Assembly (NCBI GenBank): GCA_963809795.1
Contig: CAWELN010000027.1
Coordinates: forward strand, 62,001-126,000
Source: DASUAS01 sp963809795
GTDB taxonomy: Bacteria > Actinomycetota > Acidimicrobiia > IMCC26256 > DASPTH01
Reading direction: 5' to 3'
DNA: 64,000 bases
The position numbers and the translations under genes are program-made. A model generated the notes under the pieces. It ran no database searches. It was given only the letters and a program-made list of their open reading frames with translations, and was not told the DNA's origin. Below are positions 27,003 through 38,493 of the stretch, in pieces; positions within the stretch are counted from its first letter, which is position 1; every line of letters begins with the position of its first letter.

Positions 27003-27152
27003 GCTGCGGCTCAGGTTGCCTTCAAGGGGGTCCCGTCCTGTTCACCCGCGCACACGCGCGAGCAAGACTCGAACCTGCCGCGTCATCGGTACCACGAAAA
27101 CCCCGTACGTGCCAGCGGACGGTCTCCCACCGCTGCGTCCCGCCGAGCATGC

Positions 27153-28194
27153 TCAGCCCGGTGGGTAGCGGGTGCTGTCGACCGGACGCCCGTCGACGAA
27201 CACGTCGGCGAGATCGCCGGCCACGGTCTCGATGAGCGCGCGACCCTCGAGCTGGCCGAGCAGGTCGGCGGGCAGCGCGTCGACGCCGTGGAGCGCGCCG
27301 AGGAGGTTGCCGGCGATCGAGCCGGTGCTGTCGCTGTCGCCACTGTGGTTGACCGCGAGCTCGAGGCCGGTGCGGACGTCCGGCGCGACGCAGCGCGCAG
27401 CAGAGCCCGATCGCCAGCGCCTCCTCGCCCACCCATCCGCCGCCGAGCGTCTCGATCCGTTCGGCGTCGACGTCCCCCGACGCCGCCAGCGCGACCGCGG
27501 CGTCGATCGACCGCATGGTCTCGTCGTGGTCGGGCCACTGCGCCAGCTCGACGCGCGCCGAAGCGATGGCGTCGGGCAGGGCCGCGCCACCGAGCAGCTC
27601 ACCGACGACGTGCGCGAACGCCCCGGACGACAGGTACCCGCTCGGGTGGCCGTGGGTGAGGGCGGCCGCCCTGGCCGCGGTGGCGAAGCGGTGCTCGGTG
27701 ACGAGCCCGATCGGCGCGACCCGCATGACGCCGCCGCAGCCCTTGCTGTCGTTGAGCGGCTTCACGGGGGTGCCGCGGCCGCCTTCGTACAGCGCCGAGA
27801 GGCAGGTGGTGCCGGGCGCACGCCGGTGGTGGAGCACGTCCTGGTCGACGAGCCAGCCGCCTCCCGTTCCTTCGGCACGCACCGAGGCGTCCTGCGTGCG
27901 CAGCCACCGGAGGTAGGCGCCGCGGATGGCGGCGACGTCGTCGGCGCGGTCGCCGCGTGCGCGTGTCGCCTGGGCGCGCAGCAGACCCTCGGCGGTGAAC
28001 AGCGTCATCTGGGTGTCGTCGGTGATCGCGCCGACGAGGCCGTAGGCGGGCAGGTACCCGGTGACGCCGGCATCGCCGAGGCGCGCCCGGATGTCGACCA
28101 GGCGGTCGAACTCGATCGGTGCGCCCAGGGCATCACCGATCGCGCCACCCAGGAGGCATCCGAGCACGCGCTCACGTCCGGTCGGCATCGTCAC
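27153..28194 (-). CDS. ADP-ribosylglycohydrolase family protein (frameshifted)
   Basis: The product begins MTMPTGRERVLGCLLGGAIG, followed by DALGAPIEF and the first Mg-binding motif ITDDTQMTLFTAEGLL. After EEALAIGLCCALR the frame shifts near 27390-27400 and resumes as APDVRTGLELAVNHSGDSDS with the second metal motif (DSDSTGSIAGNLLGALHG), ending at 27153 in TRYPPG. Removing one base gives 347 codons, a normal length. These Mg-dependent enzymes remove ADP-ribose from proteins or small molecules (DraG type). If the shift is real, the metal site is lost. Confidence 0.83.
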
Positions 28195-28277
28195 CAGTCT
28201 TCACGTTCCGAGGAGCGAGAGGTTCGAGAGCAGGTTCGGCCTCGGTGATGTCGTCGAGCGTGTGCCCCACCGCGCCG

Positions 28278-28312
28278 GGCTCACGCCGCTCGGGAACATG
28301 CGGAGCGGTGAG
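28278..28312. repeat. second copy of the GGCTCAC...GTGAG hairpin
   Basis: This 35-nt element matches 14121-14153 except for two substitutions and a 2-nt insertion. Both copies lie between genes; this one is between the start of the ADP-ribosylglycohydrolase gene and the end of the XdhC-YHS gene, so it may terminate the cox operon. Confidence 0.6.
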
Positions 28313-28374
28313 GCGTTGCACATGACGCGTCACGACGACCCGGCAGGTTAGGTCAGTTCGGACGCCGCCCTGAC

Positions 28375-29331
28375 CTAGGTGAATTGGGCGTCGGGGTTGG
28401 CCTCGAACGCGTGCAGGCAACCGGGCGCGCAGAACCAGTAGTCGGTGCCGTCGTGCACGGTGTGGTACTTGGCCTGGTCGACGAACACGGTCATGCCGCA
28501 CACGGGGTCGACGGCCTCCCGCGGCGTCGCGGTCGCCGCGGCGCGCAGCTGGCCCGCGGCGCGGCGCGCCACCAGATCGGCGAGCACCGCCACCGCGATC
28601 TCGGCGTTGTCGACCGGGCCCAGGTCGAGGCCCGCCGGCGCGTGCACCCGCGCCAGCTGCGCGTCCTCGAGCCCCTCGTCGCGCAGCAGCTCGAGCAGTG
28701 TGGACGCGCGCTTCTCGGCCGCGACCACGCCGATGTAGCCGGCGTCGGTGTCGAGCGCGGCCCGCAACGCGAGGTCGTCGTAGTGGCCCTGGGTGGCGAC
28801 CACGATCGCGGTCGACGGTCCGATGCCGAGACCGGACAAGTCCAAAGACGTCCGCACCAGCTCGGGGTGCGGGTGCTCGTCGGCGACGCCGCCGTCGTCG
28901 ATCACCGCCACGTCCCACCCCAGCGACCGCGCCTGCACGGTGAGCGCGTGCACCGCCGGCGACCGGCCGATCACCACGAGCTGGGGCACGGGGAGCATCG
29001 GCTCCAGGTAGATCTCCATCGCCCCCTCGCTCTCGCACGCCATCGGGATGGTGATGGCCTCGTCGTGCTCGCGGGCCGCCAGCTCGTCGGGCGAACCCAT
29101 GAACAGCAGCCGGGGCTCGCCGTCATCCAGCGCGGCGAGCGCCTCCCGCACCACCGTCGGCTCGGCGCACGCGCCGCCCAGCCACCCCCGCACCGTCCCG
29201 TCGGCCAGCACCACGCCCTTCGACCCGGTGTGCCCCGAGCTCGGCGACCGCCGCCACACCACCGTCGCCAGCGCGAACGCGGTGCGGGCTCGGGTGAGCT
29301 CGACCGCCTCCGCCAGCACGTCGGTGTCCAC
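28375..29331 (-). CDS. XdhC/CoxF family protein with C-terminal YHS domain
   Basis: A 318-aa protein. The N-terminal part is XdhC_CoxI (ATVVWRRSPSSGHTGSKGVV, GWLGGACAEPTVVREAL), the middle is the XdhC Rossmann domain (LVVIGRSPAVHALTVQAR, VVATQGHYDDLALRAAL). Residues ~275-318 are a YHS metal-binding domain (DPVCGMTVF, then YWFCAPGCLHAFEANP). XdhC proteins insert sulfurated molybdenum cofactor into hydroxylases. The fused YHS domain, with Cys residues in its two usual clusters, may bind a metal such as copper; form I CO dehydrogenase has a Cu-Mo site, so a copper role is an attractive but unproven idea. It lies 9 bp downstream of coxL. Confidence 0.88.
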   Translation of the reverse strand: MDTDVLAEAVELTRARTAFALATVVWRRSPSSGHTGSKGVVLADGTVRGWLGGACAEPTVVREALAALDDGEPRLLFMGSPDELAAREHDEAITIPMACESEGAMEIYLEPMLPVPQLVVIGRSPAVHALTVQARSLGWDVAVIDDGGVADEHPHPELVRTSLDLSGLGIGPSTAIVVATQGHYDDLALRAALDTDAGYIGVVAAEKRASTLLELLRDEGLEDAQLARVHAPAGLDLGPVDNAEIAVAVLADLVARRAAGQLRAAATATPREAVDPVCGMTVFVDQAKYHTVHDGTDYWFCAPGCLHAFEANPDAQFT

Positions 29332-29340
29332 GCCGAGTCC

Positions 29341-31706
<2,366 letters not shown>

Positions 31707-31710
<4 letters not shown>

Positions 31711-32186
31711 GACGACGCTCCCGCGGTCGCTGTCGCCGAGGCCGCGGTGCGGATGGCCTTGACGATGTTCATGTACCCGGTGCAGCGGCAGATGTTCCCG
31801 GAGATGGCCCACCGCACCTCGTCGTCGGTGGGGTCGGGGTTCTGCTCGAGCAGGGCGACGCCGACCAGCATCATCCCCGGCGTGCAGAACCCGCACTGCA
31901 GGCCGTGCTCCTCCTTGAACGCCCGCTGCATGACGCCCGGCACGCCGGCGTCGCTCAGGCCCTCGACGGTGGTCAGCGACCGGCCGTTCGCCTGCACCGC
32001 GAACATCGTGCACGACTTCATCGGCGTGCCGTCGACCAGCACCGTGCACGCGCCGCAACTGGTGGTGTCGCAGCCCACGTGCGTCCCGGTGAGCCCCGCC
32101 CGCTGACGGATGAAGTCGGCGAGGAGCAGGCGCGGCTCGACGTCGTGCGTGTGGTCGGTGCCGTTCACCGTGACGGTGATCTCCAC
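31707..32186 (-). CDS. coxS: aerobic carbon monoxide dehydrogenase small subunit (2Fe-2S)
   Basis: A 159-aa iron-sulfur subunit with two [2Fe-2S] centres. The plant-ferredoxin-type cluster has Cys39, 44, 47 and 59 (HVGCDTTSCGACTVL); the second, in the helical domain, has Cys98, 101, 133 and 135 (LQCGFCTPGM, NICRCTGY). It carries electrons from CoxL to the FAD of CoxM. It overlaps coxL by 4 bp and follows coxM after 29 bp. Confidence 0.95.
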
Positions 32187-32215
32187 GTTCCGCCCCCTTG
32201 TTGTTTCGTACCGGT

Positions 32216-33085
32216 TCAGTTCGTGCCGGCCCGCGCTTCGTCAGCAGCTGCCGTGAGCGCCCGGCGGGTGAACACCCGGACGACGTTGCGCTTCCACTCG
32301 GCCGACCCGCGCACGTCGTCGCGCGGCTCCGCGGCCTGCGCGGCCAGCTCACCGGCGGCGGTGAACGCCTCGATGGTCGGCTGCTGGCCGACGAGCATCT
32401 CCTCCGCCGCGGTGACCTTGGTGTTCACCGGGTTCACCGCGGTGAGCGCGAGGCCGGCCCGGGCGATGGTGCCGTCGGCCGCCAGCTCGAGGTGGGCGGC
32501 GACCGCGGCGGTGGCGTAGTCGCCGACCTTGCGTTCGAGCTTCTGGTACGAGCCACCGGCGCGGCCCGACGGCACCGGGATGTGCACCTCGGTGACCATC
32601 TCGTCGTCGGCCAGCGCGTTGCCGAAGAAGTCGACGATGAACTCGGTGATCGGGATCGCCCGCTCGCCGTTGCTGCCCCGGGCGATGACCTCGGCGCCGG
32701 TGGCGAGCAGCACCGAGTTCCAGTCGCCCTCGGGGTCGCAGTGGGCGACCGAGCCGCACAGGGTGCCGCGGTTGCGGACCAGCGGGTCGGAGATCCACGG
32801 GGCGGCCGAGCGCACCGCGCCGAAGGTGAGGTCGGAGGCGGCGACGTCGGCGTGCCGCACGAGGGCGCCCACCCGCAGGTGCCCGTTCGCCCGCTCGAGC
32901 GAGTCGAGCCCGGCGATGCCGTTGATGTCGACGAGCTTCGCCGGGGTGGCGAGACGGGTCTTCATCATCGGGATCAGGCTCTGACCCCCCGCGAGGAAGC
33001 GGACGTCGTCACCGCCTTCGCGTTTCGCCGCCACCGCCTCCTCGACGGAGCGGGCCGCGACATAGTCGAACGAAGAAGGGAACAC
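32216..33085 (-). CDS. coxM: aerobic carbon monoxide dehydrogenase medium subunit (FAD)
   Basis: A 289-aa FAD-binding subunit: FPSSFDYVAARSVEEAV at the N-terminus, the FAD pyrophosphate motif FLAGGQSLIPMMKTRLATP and the second FAD loop RNRGTLCGSVAHCDPEGD. It passes electrons from CoxS to quinones. GTG 33085 is the start. It is the first gene of the coxMSL-xdhC operon; the 126-bp region upstream is shared with the divergent 69-aa gene. Confidence 0.93.
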   Translation of the reverse strand: MFPSSFDYVAARSVEEAVAAKREGGDDVRFLAGGQSLIPMMKTRLATPAKLVDINGIAGLDSLERANGHLRVGALVRHADVAASDLTFGAVRSAAPWISDPLVRNRGTLCGSVAHCDPEGDWNSVLLATGAEVIARGSNGERAIPITEFIVDFFGNALADDEMVTEVHIPVPSGRAGGSYQKLERKVGDYATAAVAAHLELAADGTIARAGLALTAVNPVNTKVTAAEEMLVGQQPTIEAFTAAGELAAQAAEPRDDVRGSAEWKRNVVRVFTRRALTAAADEARAGTN

Positions 33086-33211
33086 CGTGGGTCCGCCTCT
33101 CGCATCGTGCTGGTGCGTGTCCGTCGAACGTTATCCCTCGCGACAGGAAGTTGTCAGGGCGGGTCGCGACCTCCGCGAGACAGGCGGCCGATCCGATGCA
33201 AGGATCAGACC

Positions 33212-33421
33212 ATGCCAGCGCATGACGTGGAGATGAGTATCCCGACCACGAAGGTCGTCCTGCACGCCGATGTCGTGTTCGAGATCAGGAGCGACGACGA
33301 GAAGCTCGGCGAGCTCCGCGTGAGCAAGGGCTCGATCGACTGGTACGCATCGAACGCCAGGATCCCGGTGAAGCTCACCTGGGAGCAGTTCGATCGTCTC
33401 ATGCGCGACCAGCGCGGCTAG
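33212..33421 (+). CDS. small conserved hypothetical protein
   Basis: A 69-aa protein with the pattern VVLHADVVFEIRSDDEKLG, ELRVSKGSIDWYASNAR and LTWEQFDRLMRDQ. It resembles short actinobacterial proteins with the ELR(I/V)SxGSxDW core, of unknown function. ATG 33212 or ATG 33233 could be the start. It lies 24 bp before the AAA ATPase gene and may share its transcript. Confidence 0.7.
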   Translation: MPAHDVEMSIPTTKVVLHADVVFEIRSDDEKLGELRVSKGSIDWYASNARIPVKLTWEQFDRLMRDQRG

Positions 33422-33444
33422 ATCACGTCTGCGAGCATCTCGCG

Positions 33445-36400
33445 GTGCCGAAGTCCGCCCCCACCGCTGGTGTCCTGGTCGGCCGCGACGACGAGCTCAC
33501 GATCATGCGGGCCGCATTGGACGCAGCCCGTTCGGGCCGACCCTCCGTCGTCCTGGTCATGGGCGAAGCGGGGATCGGCAAGACCCGGCTGGCTGACGAA
33601 GCCGCGGTCATGGCCAGAGCGGGCGGGATGCGCGTCCTCCGTGGCGAGGCGGACGCCTCACGGCGGGAACCGATGGAGCTCTGGCGGGGCGTCTACCGCT
33701 CGCTCGGTGTCGAGCGCGTCAGCGATCTGTCGCTCCCGGCCGAGGAGCGACGATGGGAACAGCTCGAATCGTTGTCCGACGCGTTGATCTCGTGCGCGCC
33801 CGCCCTGGTGGTCCTCGAAGACCTCCACTGGGCCGATGCGATCGCGATCTGGCTGCTCGAGCACCTGCCCCGGACGCTCGCCGACGCGCCGGTCGCGCTC
33901 GTGGTGACCAGCCGAGATCACGAACCCGACATGCCCCGCATCGATGGCGTGCGCCGGGTCTCGCGTCTCGTGGCGCTCGGAGGGCTCGACGTCGAAGGGG
34001 TGCGCCGGCTCGCCACCGCCGAGACGGCCGACGCCGTCGACGCCGTCGCGCTGCAGGCTCGGACCGGTGGCAATCCGCTCTTCGTGAGGGAGCTCGTACG
34101 CTCCCCCGACGGCGGCGACGTGATCAGTGACGTCCTCGAACGCTCGCTCGAACGGTTCGACGACGACACTCGTGCGCTGCTGGGCACCGCCGCGGTCGCG
34201 GGCTCGGGCACGCCGCTCGCAGTGCTCGCCCGGGCCACCGGCTCCACGATGGCGGTGGCCGCCGAGCGTCTCGACCCGGCCGTGCGCGACGGCGTCCTCG
34301 ACGAGGTGACGCCCCGCGGCGTGCGCTTCCACCATGCGTTGTTCGCCGAGGCCGCCGCGCGGCTCCGCGACACGCGCGATGCGCACGACCGGCTCGCGAC
34401 GGCGTGGGACACCGTGAGCACGCTCGAGGGGCGGGCGTCTGCCGCCGGGCACCGGCTGCGCGCCGCCGTGGGGACCGGGATGGTCGCCGAGGCGGTCGAC
34501 GCCGCCGGCAAGGTCGCCGCGGAGCTCGTGGCCGCCGGTCAGCAGGAACGCGCCGCCGCGCTCCTTCGCGACGCGCGCGAGGTCGGCGCCGAGTGTCTCG
34601 ACCGGCCCGAGCTGCGAGCGAACGTGGCCCTCGACCTGGCGAACGTCCTGCACGGGCTCGGCGACCTCGATCCCGCGCTGAACCTCTTCCAAGAGGCGGC
34701 AGAGCTGGCCCGCGGGTCTTCCGACCCCCTCACGCGCGCGAGGGCCGAGGCTGGGGCCGATCTGTGGGTCACCGCGTTCGTGCCCGACCTTCCGCGCGTG
34801 CGCCGTTTGGAAGACGCACTCGACGCGCTCCCGCCCCAGGAGCTGCGCCTCCGGGCCGCCCTGCTCGGGCGCCTCACGATCGTCGCCGGTGCCGACGTCG
34901 ATGCCACCGACCAGGTCCGTGCGTGGGCGGGCGAGGCGGTCGCGGTGGCCCGGGCGACCGGCGACCCCACCCTCATCGCCCGGGCGCTCATCAACCAGAC
35001 GAGGTCGGCGAAGAGTCGCTCCGAGGTCGACGGCGACATCGTCGCGGCCGACGAGGTCGTTCGTCTCGCCGAGCGCGCGGGTCGATCCGATCTTGCGCTC
35101 CACGGGCACCAGCGCCGCGCCGGCCACTACCTCAATCGCGGCGACCTCGGGGCCGCCAACGAGTCTCTCGGGAGCGCCGAAGTGCTGGCCGCGCTGCTCC
35201 CGTCAGCCGCGTGGCGTCAGAACACCCTGCTCCAGCGCACCACGCTCCTCGCACTGAGCGGCAACCGGTCGGCCGCGACCGCGGCGATGTACGAGGCCGC
35301 GGTCGTCGGGGCCGGCCACATCGAGCCGGTCGTCATCCTCGGGTGCGAAGCGATGCACCAACTGATGCTGTTCGACCTCTACGGCCACGTCGACGCGCGA
35401 GCCGAGGAGGTCTTTCGGATCGCGACCGAGATGTTCGACGAGGTGCCGTCGCCGGTGTTGCAGGTGCAGAAGGGGTTCGGCGCCCAGTTGTTCGGCGACG
35501 AGTCGAGCGTGCACGAGGTGCTGCACCGCTACGGATCTCGACCCGACCGCCTCGTGCGGTCGGTGACGGGCGACCACTTGCTGCGCGTCTTCGGCGACAC
35601 GGTGGCGAGATCGGGCGCGGCGGCGTATGCCGGGCCCGCCTATCGCGCCCTGCTCCCCTATGCCGGCCTGCTCAACGTGGGCGGCGGCCACAGTGCCGGA
35701 CTCCCCGTCGACGACGTGCTCGGTCGTCTCGCCGCGCTCGACGGCGACATCGCGGCCGCGGTCCGCCACGCCCACGATGCCGTTGCGCTCGCCCGCGCGA
35801 TGCCGTCGCCGCCCCTGCTCGTCCACTGTCTCGACCACCTCGCGGACGCCGTCGAGCGCACCGGCGAGGACGACGCCGACGTGCTGCGCCGGGAGGCTGA
35901 CGCGCTCGCGGCCACCGCGGACGTCGTGCGGCCGAGCCGAGCACCACCCTCGACGCGAGTCGTCCGTGACGCGACGAGATCGGCCGCCGTGCGGCGCGAC
36001 GGGAGGCAGTGGGTGCTCACCACACCGTTGGGCAACGCCCGGCTGCCCGACAGCAACGGCCTCGGGCAGCTCGCCCGGCTGCTCACGACGCCGGGCGCGG
36101 AGGTCTCCGCGGTCGAGCTCGCGGGGCGCGCGCACACGCCGGTCGGCGCCGATCTCGGTCCCCGTCTCGACGTCCAGGCGAAGCGTGCGTACCGCCGGCG
36201 CCTCCTCGAACTGCAGGCGGACGTCGACGACGCCGAGGCCGCCAACGACCCCGTACGGGGCGAACGGGCGCACGTCGAGATGGACGCCCTCCTGCGGGAG
36301 CTGAAGCGAGCCGTCGGCCTCGCGGGTCGCGACCGGCCGACCGGGTCGGATGCCGAGCGGGCTCGCGTCAACGTGGCGCGCAGCCTGCGCCGAGCGATCG

Positions 36401-36558
36401 CGGCCGTCGCCGACCAGGCCCCGCTGCTCGGCGCGCACCTCGAGGAGTCGGTGCGCACCGGCGGGCATTGCATCTACCTCCCGGAGCCCGCGGCCGCGCT
36501 GTCGTGGACGGTGGAGACCGCAGGCGCGTCGCCCTCGGGCGGAACGACGGGTCGCTGA
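33445..36558 (+). CDS. large AAA ATPase regulator (AAA_16, TPR-like repeats)
   Basis: A 1037-aa protein. It starts with an AAA_16 domain: VLVGRDDELTIMRAAL, Walker A VMGEAGIGKTRLADE, and Walker B-like ALVVLEDLHWAD. A long helical, TPR-like middle follows (about 340-830), and a C-terminal region with LDVQAKRAYRRRLLELQADV and RSLRRAIAAVADQAPLLGAH resembles the winged-helix-like tail of related actinobacterial ATPase regulators. There is no LuxR helix-turn-helix. It is probably a signal-responsive transcriptional regulator; the signal is unknown and a link to the divergent cox operon is only positional. GTG 33445 start. Confidence 0.8.
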   Translation: MPKSAPTAGVLVGRDDELTIMRAALDAARSGRPSVVLVMGEAGIGKTRLADEAAVMARAGGMRVLRGEADASRREPMELWRGVYRSLGVERVSDLSLPAEERRWEQLESLSDALISCAPALVVLEDLHWADAIAIWLLEHLPRTLADAPVALVVTSRDHEPDMPRIDGVRRVSRLVALGGLDVEGVRRLATAETADAVDAVALQARTGGNPLFVRELVRSPDGGDVISDVLERSLERFDDDTRALLGTAAVAGSGTPLAVLARATGSTMAVAAERLDPAVRDGVLDEVTPRGVRFHHALFAEAAARLRDTRDAHDRLATAWDTVSTLEGRASAAGHRLRAAVGTGMVAEAVDAAGKVAAELVAAGQQERAAALLRDAREVGAECLDRPELRANVALDLANVLHGLGDLDPALNLFQEAAELARGSSDPLTRARAEAGADLWVTAFVPDLPRVRRLEDALDALPPQELRLRAALLGRLTIVAGADVDATDQVRAWAGEAVAVARATGDPTLIARALINQTRSAKSRSEVDGDIVAADEVVRLAERAGRSDLALHGHQRRAGHYLNRGDLGAANESLGSAEVLAALLPSAAWRQNTLLQRTTLLALSGNRSAATAAMYEAAVVGAGHIEPVVILGCEAMHQLMLFDLYGHVDARAEEVFRIATEMFDEVPSPVLQVQKGFGAQLFGDESSVHEVLHRYGSRPDRLVRSVTGDHLLRVFGDTVARSGAAAYAGPAYRALLPYAGLLNVGGGHSAGLPVDDVLGRLAALDGDIAAAVRHAHDAVALARAMPSPPLLVHCLDHLADAVERTGEDDADVLRREADALAATADVVRPSRAPPSTRVVRDATRSAAVRRDGRQWVLTTPLGNARLPDSNGLGQLARLLTTPGAEVSAVELAGRAHTPVGADLGPRLDVQAKRAYRRRLLELQADVDDAEAANDPVRGERAHVEMDALLRELKRAVGLAGRDRPTGSDAERARVNVARSLRRAIAAVADQAPLLGAHLEESVRTGGHCIYLPEPAAALSWTVETAGASPSGGTTGR

Positions 36559-36630
36559 TCCAGACGGAACGAATTGTTCCATCCGGGTGAACGCCTACCA
36601 GGGCGTGGGGACCCGACCCGGGAATCGTTC

Positions 36631-37139
36631 GTGAGCACGCCGGTCGGCGTGAGCCATGTCGCCGTGGTGACGGCTGATCTGGACGGGTTCCGCGCCTTCT
36701 ACGAGGACACCATCGGCCTCGAGACGATTGTCGTCTTCGGTGCCGGCCCGGGCCACGCCCGCCAAGCCGTCATCGTCGCGGCCAACGTCATGCTGCACGT
36801 CTTCGAGGTCTCCGGATTCGATCCCGGCGGCGCAGGGTTTCACCCCGACGATGTTCGAGCGGGGACGCCTCGACCACCTCGGCTTCACCGTCGCCGACGA
36901 GGCGGCCCTCGCAGCGCTGCGCGACCGTCTGCTCGCGGTCGGTGCAACGAGCGGCGACCATCCGCCAACTCGGTCCGATGCTCTCGGTCCGCTTCCACGA
37001 TCCCGACGGACTGCGAGGGCGAGATCAACTGCCTCGACCCGTCCTACGACCCGTCGACGTCTGCGCGCCGAGGACGAGATCGTCGACCCGGACTGGCTCG
37101 AACGCATTCAGGAACGTGATGAGGACCGACGCATGACCG
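36631..37139 (+). pseudogene. VOC family (glyoxalase-like) gene with about four frameshifts
   Basis: Family sequence can be followed through successive frames: GVSHVAVVTADLDGFRAFYE to GGAG; shift near 36838; FERGRLDHLGFTVADEAALA; shift near 36950; RQLGPMLSVRFHDPDGL; shift near 37012; EGEINCLDPSYDPSTSA; shift near 37070; EDEIVDPDWLERIQERDEDR. Each step is +1. Only the pieces together make a ~160-aa VOC protein, so as given it cannot be translated. GTG 36631 start. The end is approximate. Confidence 0.7.
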
Positions 37140-37245
37140 CAAGCGCAACGCAGACGACCAGGCGTTCGCGACTCCCCCACCGAGACGACCGAGGAGACTC
37201 CATGACCCTCATCCGCATGACGCGTACGTCAGTGTCGCACTCTGC

Positions 37246-38208
37246 ATGCTGGCGATGCTGTTCGCAGTCGCGCCGGCCGCCACCGCGCAAACCACACCCG
37301 CTCCGACCGGAGCCCAGGGCGACTTCGCGGGGCTGGTGGACATCGGCGGTCGGAAGATCTATCTCGAATGCAGCGGCCAGGGCAGCCCCACCGTGGTGTT
37401 GGTCGCCGGAGGTGGAAGTTCCGCGCGTTATTGGACCGACGATCTCCGTGCGGAGAATCCGCCGCGGACGATGGTATTCCCGCGGATCGCGGCCACGACC
37501 CGCGTGTGCGCCTACGACCGGCCCGGCACGTACGCCGAGGTGGGCAAGGAGTTGTTTGTCAGCCGAAGCGACCCCGTCCCCCAACCGTCGACCTTCATGG
37601 CGGCCGTCACCGACCTCCACGCGCTGCTGCAGGCGGCCCACGTCCCCGGTCCGTACATCCTCGCCGGGCACTCGAACGGCGGCTTCATCTCCCGGATGTA
37701 CGCCAGCACCTATCCCGACGAGGTGATTGGCATGGTGCTGATCGACGCGTACTCCGAGTTTCTCAAGCCCGTCTTCGGGCCGAAGCTGTGGCCGAAGCTC
37801 GTCAAGTTCAACGCCCCGCAACGCAAGCCCACGCAGATTCCCGGCTATGGCGAGGCCGAGACGGTTCCGTATGCGTCGGGCGACGACCAGATGCGCCAGT
37901 TGACGAAGACCTCGCCACTGCGCCCGATGCCGTTGGCGGTGCTTGCGCACGGCAAGCCCTTCGTCCTTCCGAAGGACCCGAAGCTCTCGCAGGGGATCAC
38001 CTCCAAGGTGGCCGAGCCGCTCCTGTTGAAGGCGAACCAGGCTCAGGCCAAGCTGGTGCCCGACGCGCGGTTCTTCTACGCAAAGAAGAGCGGACACGAC
38101 ATCCACCAGGATCAGCCGGCGCTGACCGCCGAAGCGATCCAACAAGTGGTCGCCGGCGTTCGCAGCCCCGACACCTGGTATTCGCTCCAGACGTGCTGTC
38201 GCACATGA
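37246..38208 (+). CDS. secreted alpha/beta hydrolase
   Basis: A 320-aa exported hydrolase: hydrophobic signal region MLAMLFAVAPAATAQ, then LVDIGGRKIYLECSGQGSPT, VLVAGGGSSARYW, CAYDRPGTY, the nucleophile elbow LAGHSNGGF (Ser) and catalytic His in KKSGHDIHQDQP. A basic start for the signal peptide (MTLIRMTRT at 37202) lies just upstream in another frame; a one-base change near 37225 would join it, so the annotated N-terminus is probably truncated. Substrate unknown (ester or lipid likely). Confidence 0.82.
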   Translation: MLAMLFAVAPAATAQTTPAPTGAQGDFAGLVDIGGRKIYLECSGQGSPTVVLVAGGGSSARYWTDDLRAENPPRTMVFPRIAATTRVCAYDRPGTYAEVGKELFVSRSDPVPQPSTFMAAVTDLHALLQAAHVPGPYILAGHSNGGFISRMYASTYPDEVIGMVLIDAYSEFLKPVFGPKLWPKLVKFNAPQRKPTQIPGYGEAETVPYASGDDQMRQLTKTSPLRPMPLAVLAHGKPFVLPKDPKLSQGITSKVAEPLLLKANQAQAKLVPDARFFYAKKSGHDIHQDQPALTAEAIQQVVAGVRSPDTWYSLQTCCRT

Positions 38209-38417
38209 CGATCCAGCTCCACTTCGGACTCTTGGACCGGCCCAACGTGTTCACCAGGCGCGCGTTGCCATTCGTCTTCGACCGCTACACCCTGGCCGGC
38301 ACCGTGGACGTCGCCAACGCAACGGGTGACGACTTCGTGGTCTCGCCGGAGTCGCGGCAGGTTCGTTCCGCGTATCCGCTCTCTGGCAGCATCCAGAACT
38401 TCCCGTAGGTCCCCCTT

Positions 38418-38445
38418 GACACGAACATATGTTCGTATAGAGTGG
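38418..38445 (+). promoter_or_regulatory. LexA/SOS box inside a promoter
   Basis: TTGACA (38418-38423) and TAGAGT (38440-38445) are 16 bp apart, and the spacer is the perfect palindrome ACGAACATATGTTCGT (38423-38438). This fits the actinobacterial LexA box (GAAC-N4-GTTC). LexA bound here would block the promoter until DNA damage. It controls the HNH gene starting at 38494. A near-identical site precedes the paralogue at 58895. Confidence 0.85.
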
Positions 38446-38493
38446 TGGGAGCTTCCTCGACTTCCCCGGTTCATGATGGTCCTGGGGAGCACG

